DNA from: Celoporthe dispersa
Lineage: Eukaryota > Ascomycota > Sordariomycetes > Diaporthales > Cryphonectriaceae
DNA length: 64,000 bases
Assembly (NCBI GenBank): GCA_016584495.1
Contig: WAID01000009.1
Span: forward strand, 4,092,001-4,156,000
Reading direction: 5' to 3'
A program made the translations under genes and the position numbers. The notes below the pieces were generated by a model. It did not search any database. It was given only the letters and a program-made list of their open reading frames with translations, and was not told the origin of the DNA. Shown in pieces: positions 10,473 to 22,701 of the stretch; positions within the stretch are counted from its first letter, which is position 1; each line of letters opens with the position of its first letter.

Positions 10473-11948
10473 TCACTTGAGCGTCATTCGCAACAAATCC
10501 TCCTCAAGATCCATATGAGATCCCACTCTCAATGTAGTAATTGGATGCTCGAGCTTGAAATCATACAAGCGATTGTTTGCATCTTTCCAACGATCGAGCA
10601 GATCCTGGTGCGCACGAGACACCGGAAAGACTGTACCTATCCAGCTCTCGAGCTGAGCCACGTCGTCTCTTAGCCTTTCCGATTGGTCGTGTAGCGACTT
10701 GGACGCCGCCTTCTCGCGGAGTAAAGCCAGGGGGCGGATGTAGGAGTCGGAGAGCTTCCTCAACCTGTCCAGTGCTTTAGGCAGGACGTTCTGGGCATGA
10801 CGTGCGAGTTTGAGCTGTTTGAGTGCTTCTGACTTCCGACCGTCTTCAATCTCACGCCATGGAACAGACCCCTTGGGATGTTTTTGTTGTTCGCGGATAA
10901 TCTGGAGGTATCTGTCCTTATTTTGTTGGTCGATACTGGAAGCCTTTCCCAAAGACGTTCTAACGAGATGATCTCATTAATCTTGACTGTGGTATACGTC
11001 TCCATGTCTTCGTATCTCTTGAACTCGATGGTCTCCCGGCTCATATATGTTTGCAGTAGGCCACGCACGTATACCCCGTGTCCGTCTATCTCGCAGCCCC
11101 CCTCGCCAGCCCTGCGCGGCGCCGCCTCTGAGAGCGCGCCTCGTGGTCACGCGGAGTTCCTGTGCTGATCAACAATTTCCCCCCTCAAACAGGATACCCG
11201 CATCGGTCTTACTGAGGCCGAGGTCGTCTTCCGTCGCAAGAAGTACGGTCTCAACCAGATGAAGGAGGAGAAGGAGATCCTGATCCTCCATGTGGTCTGT
11301 GGTTATCGCCTGTCGCATGATGCCATCTGCGTCGTAGAGAATATAGAGCAAAGTCAGGAGGGTAGTTTCGGTCGCGTCGCTCTTTGAGCTTTCTTCGTCT
11401 GTCGTACCCACACTCTGTGTTGCGCGTTTGGTCTTCCGCTTTTTGAGTTGTCGTATACGTGCGGACTCACGTTGATAGGGCGTCTTCTGCTTCTTTTGCT
11501 TCTGAGCTATATTCCCTCTGCCCCTCTCGCGTGCTTCGGGCTGCACTTCTTCAGAAGATGTATCACGTGCGGTTCCTTGAGAGGTTGAGATCACGAGGAC
11601 GATGGCATTATGGACGTGAAGCTCAAGCTGCGTGCGGCGGCCCATCCGTTTGATGCACCGCAGCCGGTGTCTGCGTATTTCTGGCTGACTGCGGTCCAGA
11701 ACAAAGACGTGAGCTTCGAGGCCGTCTGCCAAGTGACCGCTCGCAGCATCGATTACAGAGTACACTTGTGCGTGTTTCTGGCTTTCTCTCTCCAACTGTT
11801 CTCCCATTTTCCATATCTTGTTGAGTTCCATGTTTGGTGCTATGGTGGGTGTCTGGTCGGGGTCATCGCTGGGCAAGCGCCTCGGATTCGGGCCCGAAGC
11901 CTCAGGTGGGGGAGTGAGCCCATCGTCATCTTTGGAGGAATCTGCCAT
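10473..11948 (-). pseudogene. unknown coiled-coil-like gene interrupted by foreign DNA
   Basis: Two halves read on the minus strand. The upstream half (from ATG at 11948) is acidic, then very basic (KQKKQKTPYQRES, RQLKKRKTKR), and carries LLTLLYILYDADG before reaching inserted DNA near 11280. The downstream half resumes near 11069 with RETIEFKRYEDMETY, slips one frame near 10955, and ends at 10473 in a helical, Lys/Leu-rich region. I recognise no family. The upstream frame stays open through the insert by chance, giving 259 codons ending at 11169, the last roughly 35 of them antisense to an H+-ATPase exon and its intron. The original gene probably had a continuous product of about 400 residues (inference). 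A spliced chimeric transcript is possible but unproven. Confidence 0.45.
11069..11280 (+). mobile_element. inserted fragment of plasma-membrane H+-ATPase gene (Pma1)
   Basis: The plus strand at 11193-11276 encodes 28 residues matching the conserved cytosolic segment before the first membrane helix of fungal Pma1: IGLTEAEVV, then KYGLNQMKEEKE. Directly before it stands an intron-like 3' end with a ctgat branch site and a tcaaacag acceptor. A gtatac donor-like site lies at 11069, so up to 124 nt of intron may have been carried too. The match ends abruptly after EKE. This is therefore a genomic-DNA scrap with intron, not a cDNA copy, lying antisense inside another gene. The transfer mechanism is unknown; no terminal repeats or poly-A tract are seen. 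Confidence 0.72.
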
Positions 11949-14900
11949 CTCTGGAGGCGAGGTGCTGCAAACAGCTAATTAAATTTCGCGCAATAAGGAC
12001 TTGTGAGAGAGGGAGAGCTTGATAGACCGAGCTCTTGGAATCAAGCTGCTTGATGCTGTCTCTGGGAGTAAACATTCAGAAACTGGCTCTCGCGGTACCC
12101 CGCTCTACTGGGCATCGGCCACAGAGGGACTGCGATCCTGATGTCACTAGCAGAAAGAAACATGCACTTTCACCGCAACAAAATGAGTGGTTGCCTGTGA
12201 CTTCGCCCCCAACCTATCACGCCCGCACGCGTGTCATATTTGGATCGAGCAGTGGCAGCCTTATGACAGCCACTGGTGGAGACGACAATGGAGTCACCAA
12301 AGAGGGGGACGACTCCGGCTACGAACCGACAAGCGAGCAGCCATAGAGGAGAACTGCAGTCTACTCCCTGCCCGACAAGCTGACCGGTCTGCTGCGTGCT
12401 CAAATACATTGCTACAAACGAGCACTTTTGATAATTGCGGGGATGTCACGGCTAGAATCCAATCTTCCGACGTCGAGCTGAAGACATCTCATGACCTCAC
12501 AAACGCATCCACCTAATACTCATCCTTTCAAACAAAACCCCGAAAGATACATTGCTCGAAATCTCGCAAATCCTTCTCGTTCCTCATTCGGAAAATGCTA
12601 ATGCAGAGAGGAATTCTCCCCAAGACTTTTTACGTAGATGCGTCGAAGCGAACAAGAAGCCGGTGAGCCTCGTGGCGTTCGCAAAATAAGGTCTTGGGAA
12701 CGAATATAAGCCGCTGAGGTCATTCTGGGTACTCGGGAGGCTTAGTATGCTTGGCAGACTGTGTGCATGTAATTGCCAAGCTTCTGGGATCGCGCATGTT
12801 TGTATGTGTGTGTGTGCGCGCGCAAGGGTAGCGGGTGAAAAGCGTCAGAGACAGGAAGGGAGAGGGAAAGCGAGGAGGGTTGCAGCGGGCTGGGGTCTGT
12901 AAGGGGAAGGTGACCACGCGACCTGATCGACGTTTGGGAACAAGAAGCAGAGGCGACAGGAGGAGGAGGAGGAGCTCCTCGGAAGTGTCGGTCGGCTCGC
13001 CCCTTCAAAGACAGAGATGGGGGGGGTCCATCCTTGCCGTATAGGGAGAATGGACTATAAGTATAATTTAAAGAAGGTTGCCAAGCAAGTTGTGGAGATT
13101 TTGTGGTCGGTCGTCTCGAACATGCCGTGAGAGAGAAAGAAGATGTGTGTGTGTATATGGATGGCCTCATCAGAGAAGGAACTGAAGGATTTAGAGAACG
13201 GTGGAGTCTGCACCAGCGGAGCTTGAGACACGAATGAACCCCAGCTATGTGCTTCTCGAGGAGGGCGTGATACACACGGCCGCCGCGGGCCACTAAACCA
13301 TGCTGTATAGCAGTAAGTAAATCTAGTAGATTTTTCTCAGACGGTTGTTAATTTGACTTTGTGTGACTCGAAGCCATCTTCCTCTTGAGGTCTTGTCCCT
13401 CCCCCTCTTCCTCTTCGCCTTCTTGGCCCTCCCTCGCAGTGCACGGCCCCAAGCATGTCGATCCTGTGCCAATGCACCAAGTCATCATCTCTTGGCGGGA
13501 AGGATTCCTGTGGACTAATCGGGTGCGCCCAGGCGAGGTGTGGTTGGGCCGTCAATGTTGATCCTCACGCCTTGGCAGGTAAGGGCGGCTCAGTCAGCGG
13601 CTCGGCGACAGCAGGCAGACGGATGCGAGGGGGGTCTGGCAAGGTCACATGCGCGAGGTCGTTGATCTGAAGAGAGGAAGCGGCGTGCATGTACATCTCA
13701 CGCTCGCACTGGAGAACGTGTGAACATATGTACATACCACAGGAGTAAGATATGGGCTCTTGCGTTTGTTGGAAGCGGGAGAGGGAGAGGGGGGGGTTCG
13801 TCGGCTCGAGAAGGCGGTGCAGGGCTGGTGCGTGCCATGCGTGTCAGGTACAGAGAGGTACCATACACAAAAAATCAATATAGCACCATAGTACTACATT
13901 ATGGTGTATGCGGCCAAATGCACCTCTACCACGAGCCACGAGAGGTGGAGAATTGTCTCAACGTGGGCTTGCGAGCGGCACGTGTGGGATCTTGCCGGCC
14001 AGAGGACATAGCACCATAGGAGATGGATACACTGAAGCCACTACCATGTATCATAGTAGATGCTGGTATGTGGCGCGAGGTTCGGTTTTAATTAAGCTTG
14101 TGGCCTGGCAGGGCTGTCAACCGGCTGCGAAGGAGGAGCACAGGGCGCCAGAAAAGCTTGGTGGCGCTGGTGGCTCAGGGGGCATTGACCACCGACCGCC
14201 GACAACCGTCGCATTACCTGCTATACATAGTACATAGCTCTACAGTACAGTGTAGCATGTAGACACAGGCGTGTGTAGAGAGCCATGATTGGCTCCTCGC
14301 TCTCAGGTCTGCCCCGCACCTTCGAAGAGGTGCAGGGTTCAGGGGTGCAGCGCGATGGGGCCTACCAATGACACCACAGCCTGTGGGCCGCGCGTCCAGG
14401 TCAGTGTTTGATATGTCGTCTGGTGCTGGTTTGGGGCTAACGCTGTGGGCGTTGGGCTGCTGCCGTCATCACCTTCGCACGCCGCCTCCCCATGCGCCAC
14501 CGTGGTGGGTTTTCTGTTAGTATGCCCCATACTGTTTCTCCCGAGTGTATTATTCTCCCTGACTGCTGATCGCAAGACACGCAGGAGATCTTGGGACAGC
14601 TGAATGCAGCTTATGCTATGGTCCTAGGTAAGGGCGGTGAGGCAGAGGCACTACAGTTTGGTGGTGGTCCTGCGAGACAAGGCATCGTTGATCCCTGCCT
14701 GCCGTGGGAGGGGGGAAAAAAAAAAATGAGGAGGCGCATGGAAAGGAAAGAAAAGACCAATAGACGGAAACCAGAGTGCGATCCAATTCCCAGAATTATA
14801 CCCGAGCCTCGACGTTATGCCGAGGTCAGGTTCGTCAAGTCGGGATTGTCCGTGACCTTCATTCTGTCCTGCCTTTTCTCGTCATCATCATCATCCCACC

Positions 14901-16910
14901 GTGAGGGGTCCTGATGTGGTGATCGCTCACTCTCGACATCTCAGGTCGCGCGAGCAGAAAGCCTGGTATGAAACAAGTATCAGCCAACTGAAGGGGGTGG
15001 TATCGCAGTGCCAAGGCCAAGAGGTGTGTGCTGTGACATTTATTTAGGAGGCGCGGGAAGGGCTGCTGGGCAGAGCAGAGCAGGGGAGGGATAACATCAT
15101 CGGGGCAATCTTGCGTGGTGCTTGCCCTATTAGTCGTGGTGAGGCAGAACCATTTAGTAGCACATAGCAAGGAAGGAAGATCCTTGGCAGCCACCGGCGT
15201 ACGGAAGGAACGGCAATTGGAAATTGCTCACGCGACACCTGCAGCGTACTATGAATGTGTGTTGGTGCATACCGTAGAAATTCATAGTGCTGGGTATGTA
15301 CCTTTTTTTTTTTTTTTTTTGACCCTCTTCCCAGGACGTTCTTCTGGAATGTCTCTGACGATTTGTTTTTATTTATTTGTTTATTGGATCTTTTTCCCCC
15401 TCCTAACTGTCGTACGTACATGGTCACTATCGTAGCAGGCCTACATGCAATGCAATGTGATGCAGTCATGTTGGCGCCTTTCCTTGTCCCCTCCCAGCAT
15501 GCCTCGTTGTTTTGCCCTCTCAGCGCCATCCTCACCTTAGGTACTTCCCGAATCCTCCTCGAACACCACCATCCACCACCATCCGCCCTCCCACACAGCT
15601 GTTCTGGTGCTGCCGGTGGGGGAACTTTTTCCTCCTTGTCTCTCAGCCACCCCGACGTGCCGCCCCTCCTTCTCTTTCCTTGCCTATCAATCAGGTTGGG
15701 CAATCTATACTACTTCCTACGTGATTTGTCGTCGTCGTCGTCGTCCAATGTAGCGCACAAACTCAATTGAGATTTGACTTGCGCAATTCCTGGCCCTCAG
15801 CCCCTGCCGGTAGTGGGTCCACATGCCCCATCACCTCCTTGTAGTGCCCCTGTCAGAGCTGACGGCGGCCTTGTCTCCCCTTCTGTTTTTTTTTCTTTCT
15901 TCTTTTCCTTCTTTGTCCTTCTCTGTCGTGTGGGATACGGAGGTACGTACCTGGCCGACGTGGACCTGAGCCTTGGGACCCACGAGCCCTGCTACTGTAG
16001 TACGTACCCTCCTCCCCCTCCGCCTCGCCCAGCATTCCGTCGGGTGGTCGTGTGCCCATTTGATCTTGTTCTTATTTCGCTGTCCTACCATAGTACAATA
16101 GTATATCCAGCTGCCTTTCTGGCATTCCTCTCCTGCCCCAGCAACCCGACCTCGACATCCTGTTTTTTTCTTTTCAAGACAAGGTCTCCAGAGTTTTTGT
16201 TGCTTGGCCTCATTGGTCCCTTCTGCATCGTCATCTCGCCCTTTATCCTCGACGTCACGCGACCACCTCACACCGCATCATCACCACCGGCCTGACCGCA
16301 ACCGGCATACTTTTTTCTTTTTTGGAGGCAACAGACAGGACAGACCCGGTGTCTTGACCCCTCCACCCGCCAGACATCAAACAGAACGACGTTCAGAAAA
16401 CAAGTGTCATCATTATTTTCCCTCCCTCACTCCCTGCGGCCTGATCCAGACCCAGCCTGATTACGCACCCCAAGACCGTCTCACTCCCTCCCGCCGACCA
16501 TAAGCGCCCACCTCCTCCCTCTCCTGTGACCTTGACTGGTCTCGGTTTCTAAAACAATTCTGTCTCTGGAAGAGCACGGTTCTGTCTCTGAACACAAACA
16601 CCAACACCAACACCAGCACCACCTCCGACTAAAGGGTAGCCTGGGGGAAAGGACAGCTATCGCCAGGTAATACTGTGCAGGAGAGACATACGGACAAACA
16701 TAACGGAAGTCGTCCTTGTTCCTCTGTGACCAAAAACATCTGAAATCCCCTCTCTCCTTGCCCCCACCAACGAACGACTCCCGGCCACCGGGCCACGCTT
16801 CTCCTCCTCTTCCTTGTCGTGTCTGTTCACGTCCTGGACACACATCCACACGACCACGCAGAACAAAGACCTTCTCCGTCTCTCACGTACATCCCCACAT
16901 CTCTCTCACC
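11949..16910. other. 5-kb gene-free stretch, pyrimidine-rich to the right
   Basis: I find no supported gene. From about 12.7 to 13.3 kb the sequence is GA/GT-rich. Between 13.9 and 14.3 kb there are many tac/gta-type words. From 15.3 kb on, long T and C/T tracts dominate (for example T18 at about 15303-15320 and gtcgtcgtcgtcgtc near 15728). The last 1 kb is probably promoter and long 5' leader of the gene at 16911. Confidence 0.45.
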
Positions 16911-17814
16911 ATGAGGGCCTACAACAGCGATCCTTCTCGCCGCCTCCCTCGCGTCTACCACCCTCGCGGTCGCCCTTCCCAGCTTCCTCGAGCCGCGGCG
17001 GGCCGAGAAGAAGGGCGATGGCAAGTACTTCCACGAGCCTGGCGGCAACGACGAGCTGGGCCACTACGATGAGCGCTACTTCCAGGGCGTGGTGGGCTAT
17101 GACGAGCACCGCGTCAACCTGCGCAACCTCGTGCGCAGCTACCTGACCGTCTTCCGCGCGCTGGGCGTCGAGACGTGGCTGGCGCACGGCACCCTCCTAG
17201 GCTGGTGGTGGAACGGCCAGATCATGCCCTGGGACTACGACCTCGACACCCAGGTCACAGCCGCCACGCTGCAGTACCTGGGCGACCACTACAACCGCAC
17301 CATGCACGAGTACCGCTACCGCGACGAGGCCACCGGCGAGGAGCGCACCAACGTCTACCTGCTCGACGTCAACCCCAACCACGTCGAACGCCAGCGCGGC
17401 AACGGTATGAACGTGATCGACGCCCGGTGGATCGACACCAGCAACGGCATGTTCATCGATATCACCGGCCTCGCCGAGCGCGATCCCAAGCGGGCACCCG
17501 GCGTCTGGGCCTGCAAGAACAACCACCGCTACAAGACCACCCAGCTCTACCCCATGCGCGAGACCGAGTTCGAGGGCGTCACCGCCACCGTGCCCTACTC
17601 CTTTGACAACATCCTCGTCGAGGAGTACGGCAAGAAGAGCCTGGTCACCACCTCCTGGCAAGGGTAAGTCCTCTTTCTTTCTCATCATGCTACTGATGAT
17701 GCATAATCCTTCTAGAAAGGAACCGCCGTGTTTGACAGCGAACTAACCACCCTCTCTCCCACCAGGCACAAATGGAACCCCGACGTCAAGGAGTGGGTGA
17801 AGCAAGAGAAGTGA
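16911..17814 (+). CDS. secreted LicD/Mnn4-like phosphotransferase-family protein
   Basis: Exon 1 runs 16911-17663. A 102-nt intron (gtaagt to accag) follows, then exon 2 17766-17814. The domain core is unmistakable: VETWLAHGTLLGWWWNGQI followed by MPWDYDLDTQV, the LicD/Mnn4 nucleotidyltransferase-fold signature with its D-x-D. Family members transfer phosphocholine in bacteria or promote mannosyl-phosphate addition in fungi (Mnn4), usually in the Golgi. The N-terminus needs one base removed near 16920. Then ATG at 16911 (perfect caccATG context) yields a 266-residue protein starting with a clean signal peptide (MRATTAILLAASLASTTLAV). Without that correction no in-frame ATG precedes the signal sequence. 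An assembly indel is the simplest explanation. Exact substrate unknown. Confidence 0.8.
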
Positions 17815-19346
17815 ATAAACAAAAAAAGATCGAAGAAAGGAGAACGTGCGACGGTGCGGGCCGACCACGACAGCTTGTCCTCGCTCATCCCACCATCGAC
17901 TCGACGGCGGAACCGATAACCACCGGGGCTTCTCAGGTCGTCCTATGCATCCCGTCCCGGCCTGGCCTAGTCTACACAGCGGACTCAGTACAGCCGGAGC
18001 ATAGCGCCTAGGCATCGCCACGACCCCCACGGGCACAGAAGCACTCGCTCCCCAGGCGACCTGGTCCTCTTTGGACAGACTCCCAAGGGTCTCGCTGAGA
18101 CCACCAGATCTCAAAACCATATGATCCAAGCATAGCGAACCGGCGTTTTCCCAAAGTTTTTCACATGATTCGATTTCTAGCCTACCACCATGTTTTCCTT
18201 TTTCAAGATGCTGCGACGACGACCGACAATGACGACAATTTTGCATGAGCAAGCAACCATCGCGGAAGCAGAAAGAATACTTTGGGGCAACATCTTTTTA
18301 TTTTCTTAAATTTTCATGCGTGTGAGGAGGGGGATCACATCCTCCGTCCTTGAAGAAGCGGGGAAAAGGGGAAAGAAGAGAAAAAGGAGAGACGTGCAGA
18401 CGTCATCTGGGAAGATGGTGCATATGTGTGGATTTGGACACAGCTCCAAACGTACATATCTCTACGTGACGGGTTTCGAGGGATTTCGTTTGTTTCTAAG
18501 GACGCAACGGCGGGCTAGATTCCGAGCATTCCCAAGACGGGGATGGCTTGGGGTCTGGAAAAGCCCAGCCCCCCCCCCCCTCTACCGCCGCCACCAAAGA
18601 AGAAAAAGAAAAACGGGCGCCGTCGCTATCCATGAGCCAAGGCGCCCGCCATCATACGACGTCTCAAAATGTCTATAGGCTAAGGGAGAGACGGGGCGCT
18701 GGGAAAGGAGGGTGGGCTGTCTCTGCACAAACACCAAGAAGGAACATTAAGGAGCACGAAATAGGGGCGGGTGAAGGGGACTTGATCTTTGGGAAGGTTG
18801 TCATTATGCCGTTCATATCGCGTAGAAAGGGAGAGGGACGGAGAAACAGAGAGAGAGGGAGGAGGCACATAACCATGATGATACCCCCAGAGAGATGCAA
18901 TCAATCACAAAGTGGATGAATCTCTACATCGGAGACATCTGCTTCACTAAAAACATACAAAGAACTGTTGATCATTGATTATAATAGTTGTGTTAAAATG
19001 ACTGTGCTCTGCCGAAGGCCAGGGAGGGAGGTGTGTAACGGCCTGAACGGGCCAGAGACGGTCTCTGGCCTGGCCTGGCTCACTGACCACTTGATCTGTC
19101 CTGCAGTCAGCAACAAGAACCTGTCTCTCTGTCAGACAGCCTCACACCTTCACGTAGGACGGTGGGCGCATGTCCCCTTGCGCTTGCTGACAACTAACTG
19201 TTTGTGATTCGTGATGATGGCGCCCTTCTCTGTCTGCGCAGCGAACGGGTCTGCAATGAGGGTATGGTGTATAGTATGTTGTTCAGCAAAGGTGCTTCAC
19301 GGCAGTAACAGTAGATTGTGCTCTGCATTGCTATGCAGTGTCAATG
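17815..19346. other. spacer between convergent genes
   Basis: 1.5 kb without a supported gene. It holds the 3' ends of the LicD-like gene and of the minus-strand WLM gene. A C11 run lies near 18570. Confidence 0.45.
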
Positions 19347-20713
19347 CTACCTGCTCGTCCGGCTCCCACCCTCGCCCTCCTCGTCGGGCGGCTTCCTGTC
19401 CTCCTGCATCCTCCTCATCCTCTCCTCGGCGGCCCTCGCAATCACGTCCCGCCTGCTGAGCCCACCAGGACCACCACTCCCTCCTCCCGGCCCGCCGCTG
19501 CCCCCACCAAGGACATAGGTCCCGCCCGTCCACCCCCCATGATCAGGAACATCATCCTCCGCGCTCGGCTCATAAAAGAACCCCTCCTGCCCTGCCCCTC
19601 CGCCGCCGACGCTCTGCCCACCATGCCGCCAGTCGGCAGCCGCAACCTCCCGCTCGATCTGGTGGCACAGGTCCCAGAAGCTGCGGTCGTGGGGGCCGTG
19701 GACGTTGTGGGCGAGCTCGTGGCAGAGGGTGTCGCGGATGGTGCGGTAGGCACGATAGCCGTCGTAGGCGTCGGTGCGGAGGCGGAGCTCGATGGCCTCG
19801 CCGCGGTTACGGTTGAGGCCCAGGAGGCGGGTGGTGCCCTCGTGGGAGGACTGGGTGTTGCTGAGGGGGTCCATCTCTGTGAGGAGGCCGACTGTTTATT
19901 TTTTTCAATTTTTCCAAAGGGAGGCGGGTTCTTGTTAGTCTTGTACATGTGTGTAGTTCATCCTTCCCTCCACTTGAGGAGAAGGCCCGTGGGTTCTCGT
20001 CCCCATGTGATGCTTACGATGCAAGAGGCGTCTCACGTCCTAGAGACGCAGTCTCTCCACATACCTGTAAACTTATGTTTCCTCATGGCAGCCTTGATCC
20101 CGGGATCCTCGGCCAGCCGCACCAGCAACTCCCGGCTCCTCTCCGGATTCCTCAACCCAGGCAGCGGCTCGATCCGCAGGAACGTATACTCCAAGTCCTC
20201 CTGCCGCCGCTTCTGGCCTGCCGTCCGCCGCGCCGGCACTGCAGCCCTCCTCTGCGCCTCCCTGCGGTCCTGTCTCGCCCTGGCCGCAGCCGAGGACTCC
20301 TGGAGGCCCTGCAGGTCCTCGGTGGTGGGCACCTGGAGCGTGACCTTCTTCCCGTCGAGGTGGGCGATGGTCTTGTTGTCGTCGGGTCCAGACCGCAGCA
20401 GGGCGCCCTTGGCGATGAACTTGGCCTTGTCCCAGTCAAAGTGCTGTTGTTGTGGTTGTGGGGAGCCGTCGTGCTCTGCTGGCGCCTCTGCTCCTGGCGA
20501 TGGCCCCCACGCCGCGGATTCTTCACATGCCGTTATGAGGTCTGAGAGGAGAGCATCTCTGGGAAGCTGGACGTCTATGGTCTTGCCGGCTTTGGAGACG
20601 TGGATCAACAGCGCGGAGGCCTCGCCTTCTTTGGTGGTGGCGGCGTTGTCATCCATTGATGGTGGAAGAGGGGGTCTCGAGTCCTGTTGCTGGGTGTATT
20701 GAAAAGCTAGCAA
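19347..20713 (-). CDS. ubiquitin-like and WLM-domain metalloprotease
   Basis: Two exons on the minus strand, 20065-20713 and 19347-19891, separated by a 173-nt intron (gtatgt donor, aacag acceptor). The ATG at 20656 gives 378 residues; the ATG at 20713 would add 19. The N-terminal part is a ubiquitin-like fold (LIHVSKAGKTIDVQLP... HLDGKKVTLQVP). The exon junction falls inside KFTVGLLTEMDPL, the start of the WLM (Wss1p-like metalloprotease) domain. Zinc ligands are visible in HELAHNVHGPHD, with the conserved TTRLLGLN and IELRLRTD blocks upstream. The tail is glycine-rich. Wss1-type proteases work on ubiquitin/SUMO-modified or DNA-crosslinked proteins. This Ubl-WLM arrangement matches the fission-yeast ubiquitin/metalloprotease fusion type. 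Confidence 0.9.
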
Positions 20714-21513
20714 TGATTATGTATTTATGTACAGAAGTGGTATCTTGTGTAGACAGAGGAAAGTATTTATTTTTGTTTCTCCGTTGGGAAGGGAGATCAT
20801 GAGGGGATATACATAGCTGCTATCGAATCTTCTATTGATGTCGATGAGTGTAGAGTAGGCTGAGAGGGACCGTGAGACGAGAGGCTTCATGATGACGAGG
20901 ACTTGCTAACAGGCGAGACGTTGCTCCCGGTGTGCCCTGGGCGATGGATTGCAGTAGTTCTTGTTAATGGCCCTGAAGCCTTGGTCTTCCAGTGGATTGG
21001 TAATGCACTCAGGGCCTAGCCTAGGCCTAACCCAGGCCTTTTCCAGGTTAGTGGCCAGGGGCTCCATGGACTGCCGTCAGCACAGCAACCAGTGCGTGTC
21101 CTCAGTGCGTGTCCTCAGCTTACCTCACCATAACAGCATAGCCTGCCACACAGTACATAGTGCCATGTGCGTACTCAGCTACTGTGCATACATAGCTCCC
21201 AAGTTTAGAAGCCAGGGGGGAGCCAATCAGAAGCTAATCGCGTCGTGTCCTTTCAACCTGCCGTGCCTGTGCTTGTTGTGCCTTGTGCCTTGTCATTATG
21301 GGAGAGCTTCTTTTTTTTGGGGGGAGGTGATTTAATTCAGACAAACTCTCAAGTCAACAACGACACAACCACCTCACCCATTGAGCTCGTCCAACTCGTC
21401 GTCGTCGACCGACGCCCAACCTCCCAATTCGAGATTCACATGGTCTCGCCTCTCCTTTTAGGTCTCCCTTCTTCACTTCACCCGAGTGGCTCGAGCCCAC
21501 ACGATTTCCCAAG
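20714..21513. other. divergent promoter region
   Basis: 800 bp between the heads of the WLM gene (minus) and erd2 (plus). It contains a repeated cctaggcctaac-like stretch near 21014-21040 and a G7 run near 21315. It probably houses both promoters. No coding region is seen. Confidence 0.5.
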
Positions 21514-22470
21514 ATGTTGAACGTGTTCCGCGTCCTCGGTATGCAATACGTACCCTCCTCCTCCTCCTGCCGGTCGCCCTGTTGCGACCACCCTGCGTCC
21601 CTTGCGGGCTGCGATGCGGGGGGCTTCCATCTCGTCGCGCCGAGCTGCGCTGACCATTGTTCTTGTTCTACGCAGCGGACTTCTGCCATCTGGGGTCAAT
21701 CCTGATCCTGCTTCACAAGATGGTCGACCTCAAGGTTCGTGATCCCCCTCCCGACGGGAAACCGCGGCGCGACAGGTGACGGGCATCCCTAACGAGACCG
21801 TCTCAATGCCTCCAGAGCTGTTCCGGAATATCCTTCAAGTCGCAGTGCATGTACTTTCTCGTCTACATCACGAGGTACCTCGGTAAGCAGCTGGCGAGCA
21901 GCAACAAGACGTGAGGAAGAAAGACGCGAGCGCGATCAATGGCTGACCCCGTCCCCTCCCTCGTCGCCCCCTGCAGACCTCTTCCAGACCAATAGCATCT
22001 ACAACCTGCTGTTCAAGATCGCCTTCATCGGCTCCCAGGGCTACATCCTCTACCTCATGACCAACGCGTACAAGCCCACCAACGACCCGAACCTCGACAC
22101 CTTCCGCGTCGAGTACCTCCTGGGCGGCGCGGCGGTCCTGGCCATCGTCTGGCCCTACAAGTACACCGTGTCCGAGGTCTTCTGGGCCTTCTCCATCTGG
22201 CTCGAGTCCGTCGCCATCCTGCCCCAGCTTTTCATGCTGCAGCGCACGGGCGAGGCCGAGACCATCACCACCCACTACCTGGCCGCCCTCGGCCTCTACA
22301 GGGCCCTGTACATCCCCAACTGGATCTACCGGTACGTCGCGGAGGAGAACCACAAGGTGGACTGGATCGCCGTCATCGCCGGTATCATCCAGACCATCAT
22401 GTACAGCGACTTCTTCTGGATCTACTACACCAAGGTCATGAAGGGCAAGAAGTTCAAGCTGCCCGTCTAA
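21514..22470 (+). CDS. erd2: ER lumen protein-retaining (KDEL/HDEL) receptor
   Basis: Four exons, 21514-21538, 21676-21734, 21816-21882 and 21977-22470, sum to 645 nt, a 214-residue protein, normal for Erd2. The family pattern is continuous across the junctions: MLNVFRVLGADFCHL, ILLHKMVDLK, SCSGISFKSQ, YITRYLDLF, then VWPYKYTVSEVFWAFSIWLE and FFWIYYTKVMKGKKFKLPV. It is a seven-helix receptor that binds C-terminal KDEL-like signals in the Golgi and returns escaped luminal proteins to the ER by COPI vesicles. The first exon is only 25 nt, and all donors and acceptors are standard. No frame break here. Confidence 0.97.
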
Positions 22471-22656
22471 GTTCAGAAGAAGAAGAAAACACACACACAT
22501 ACACAAAGTCGAGAAGAAAGTCACCTGCCAGACCCGGGCCTGGAGTGGAGAAGAATTGTGGCCGCCACAGAAGGGGGCAGGGTCCGCAGGGCAAGAGCAG
22601 AGGAAGGAGGGAGAAGGAGTGGCATGCAAGGCGACGAGAGAACCAATGTTGCGTGC

Positions 22657-22701
<45 letters not shown>

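Noticed and set aside
12742..13293. 183-codon minus-strand frame
   Set aside because: Low-complexity Ser/Pro/His translation of GT/GA-rich DNA, with no family and no credible start context.
19338..20702. 454-codon open frame on the plus strand
   Set aside because: It is the reverse-strand shadow of the WLM protease gene and reads through that gene's intron. Its composition is Ala/Ser/Pro noise, while the minus strand has a full conserved domain.
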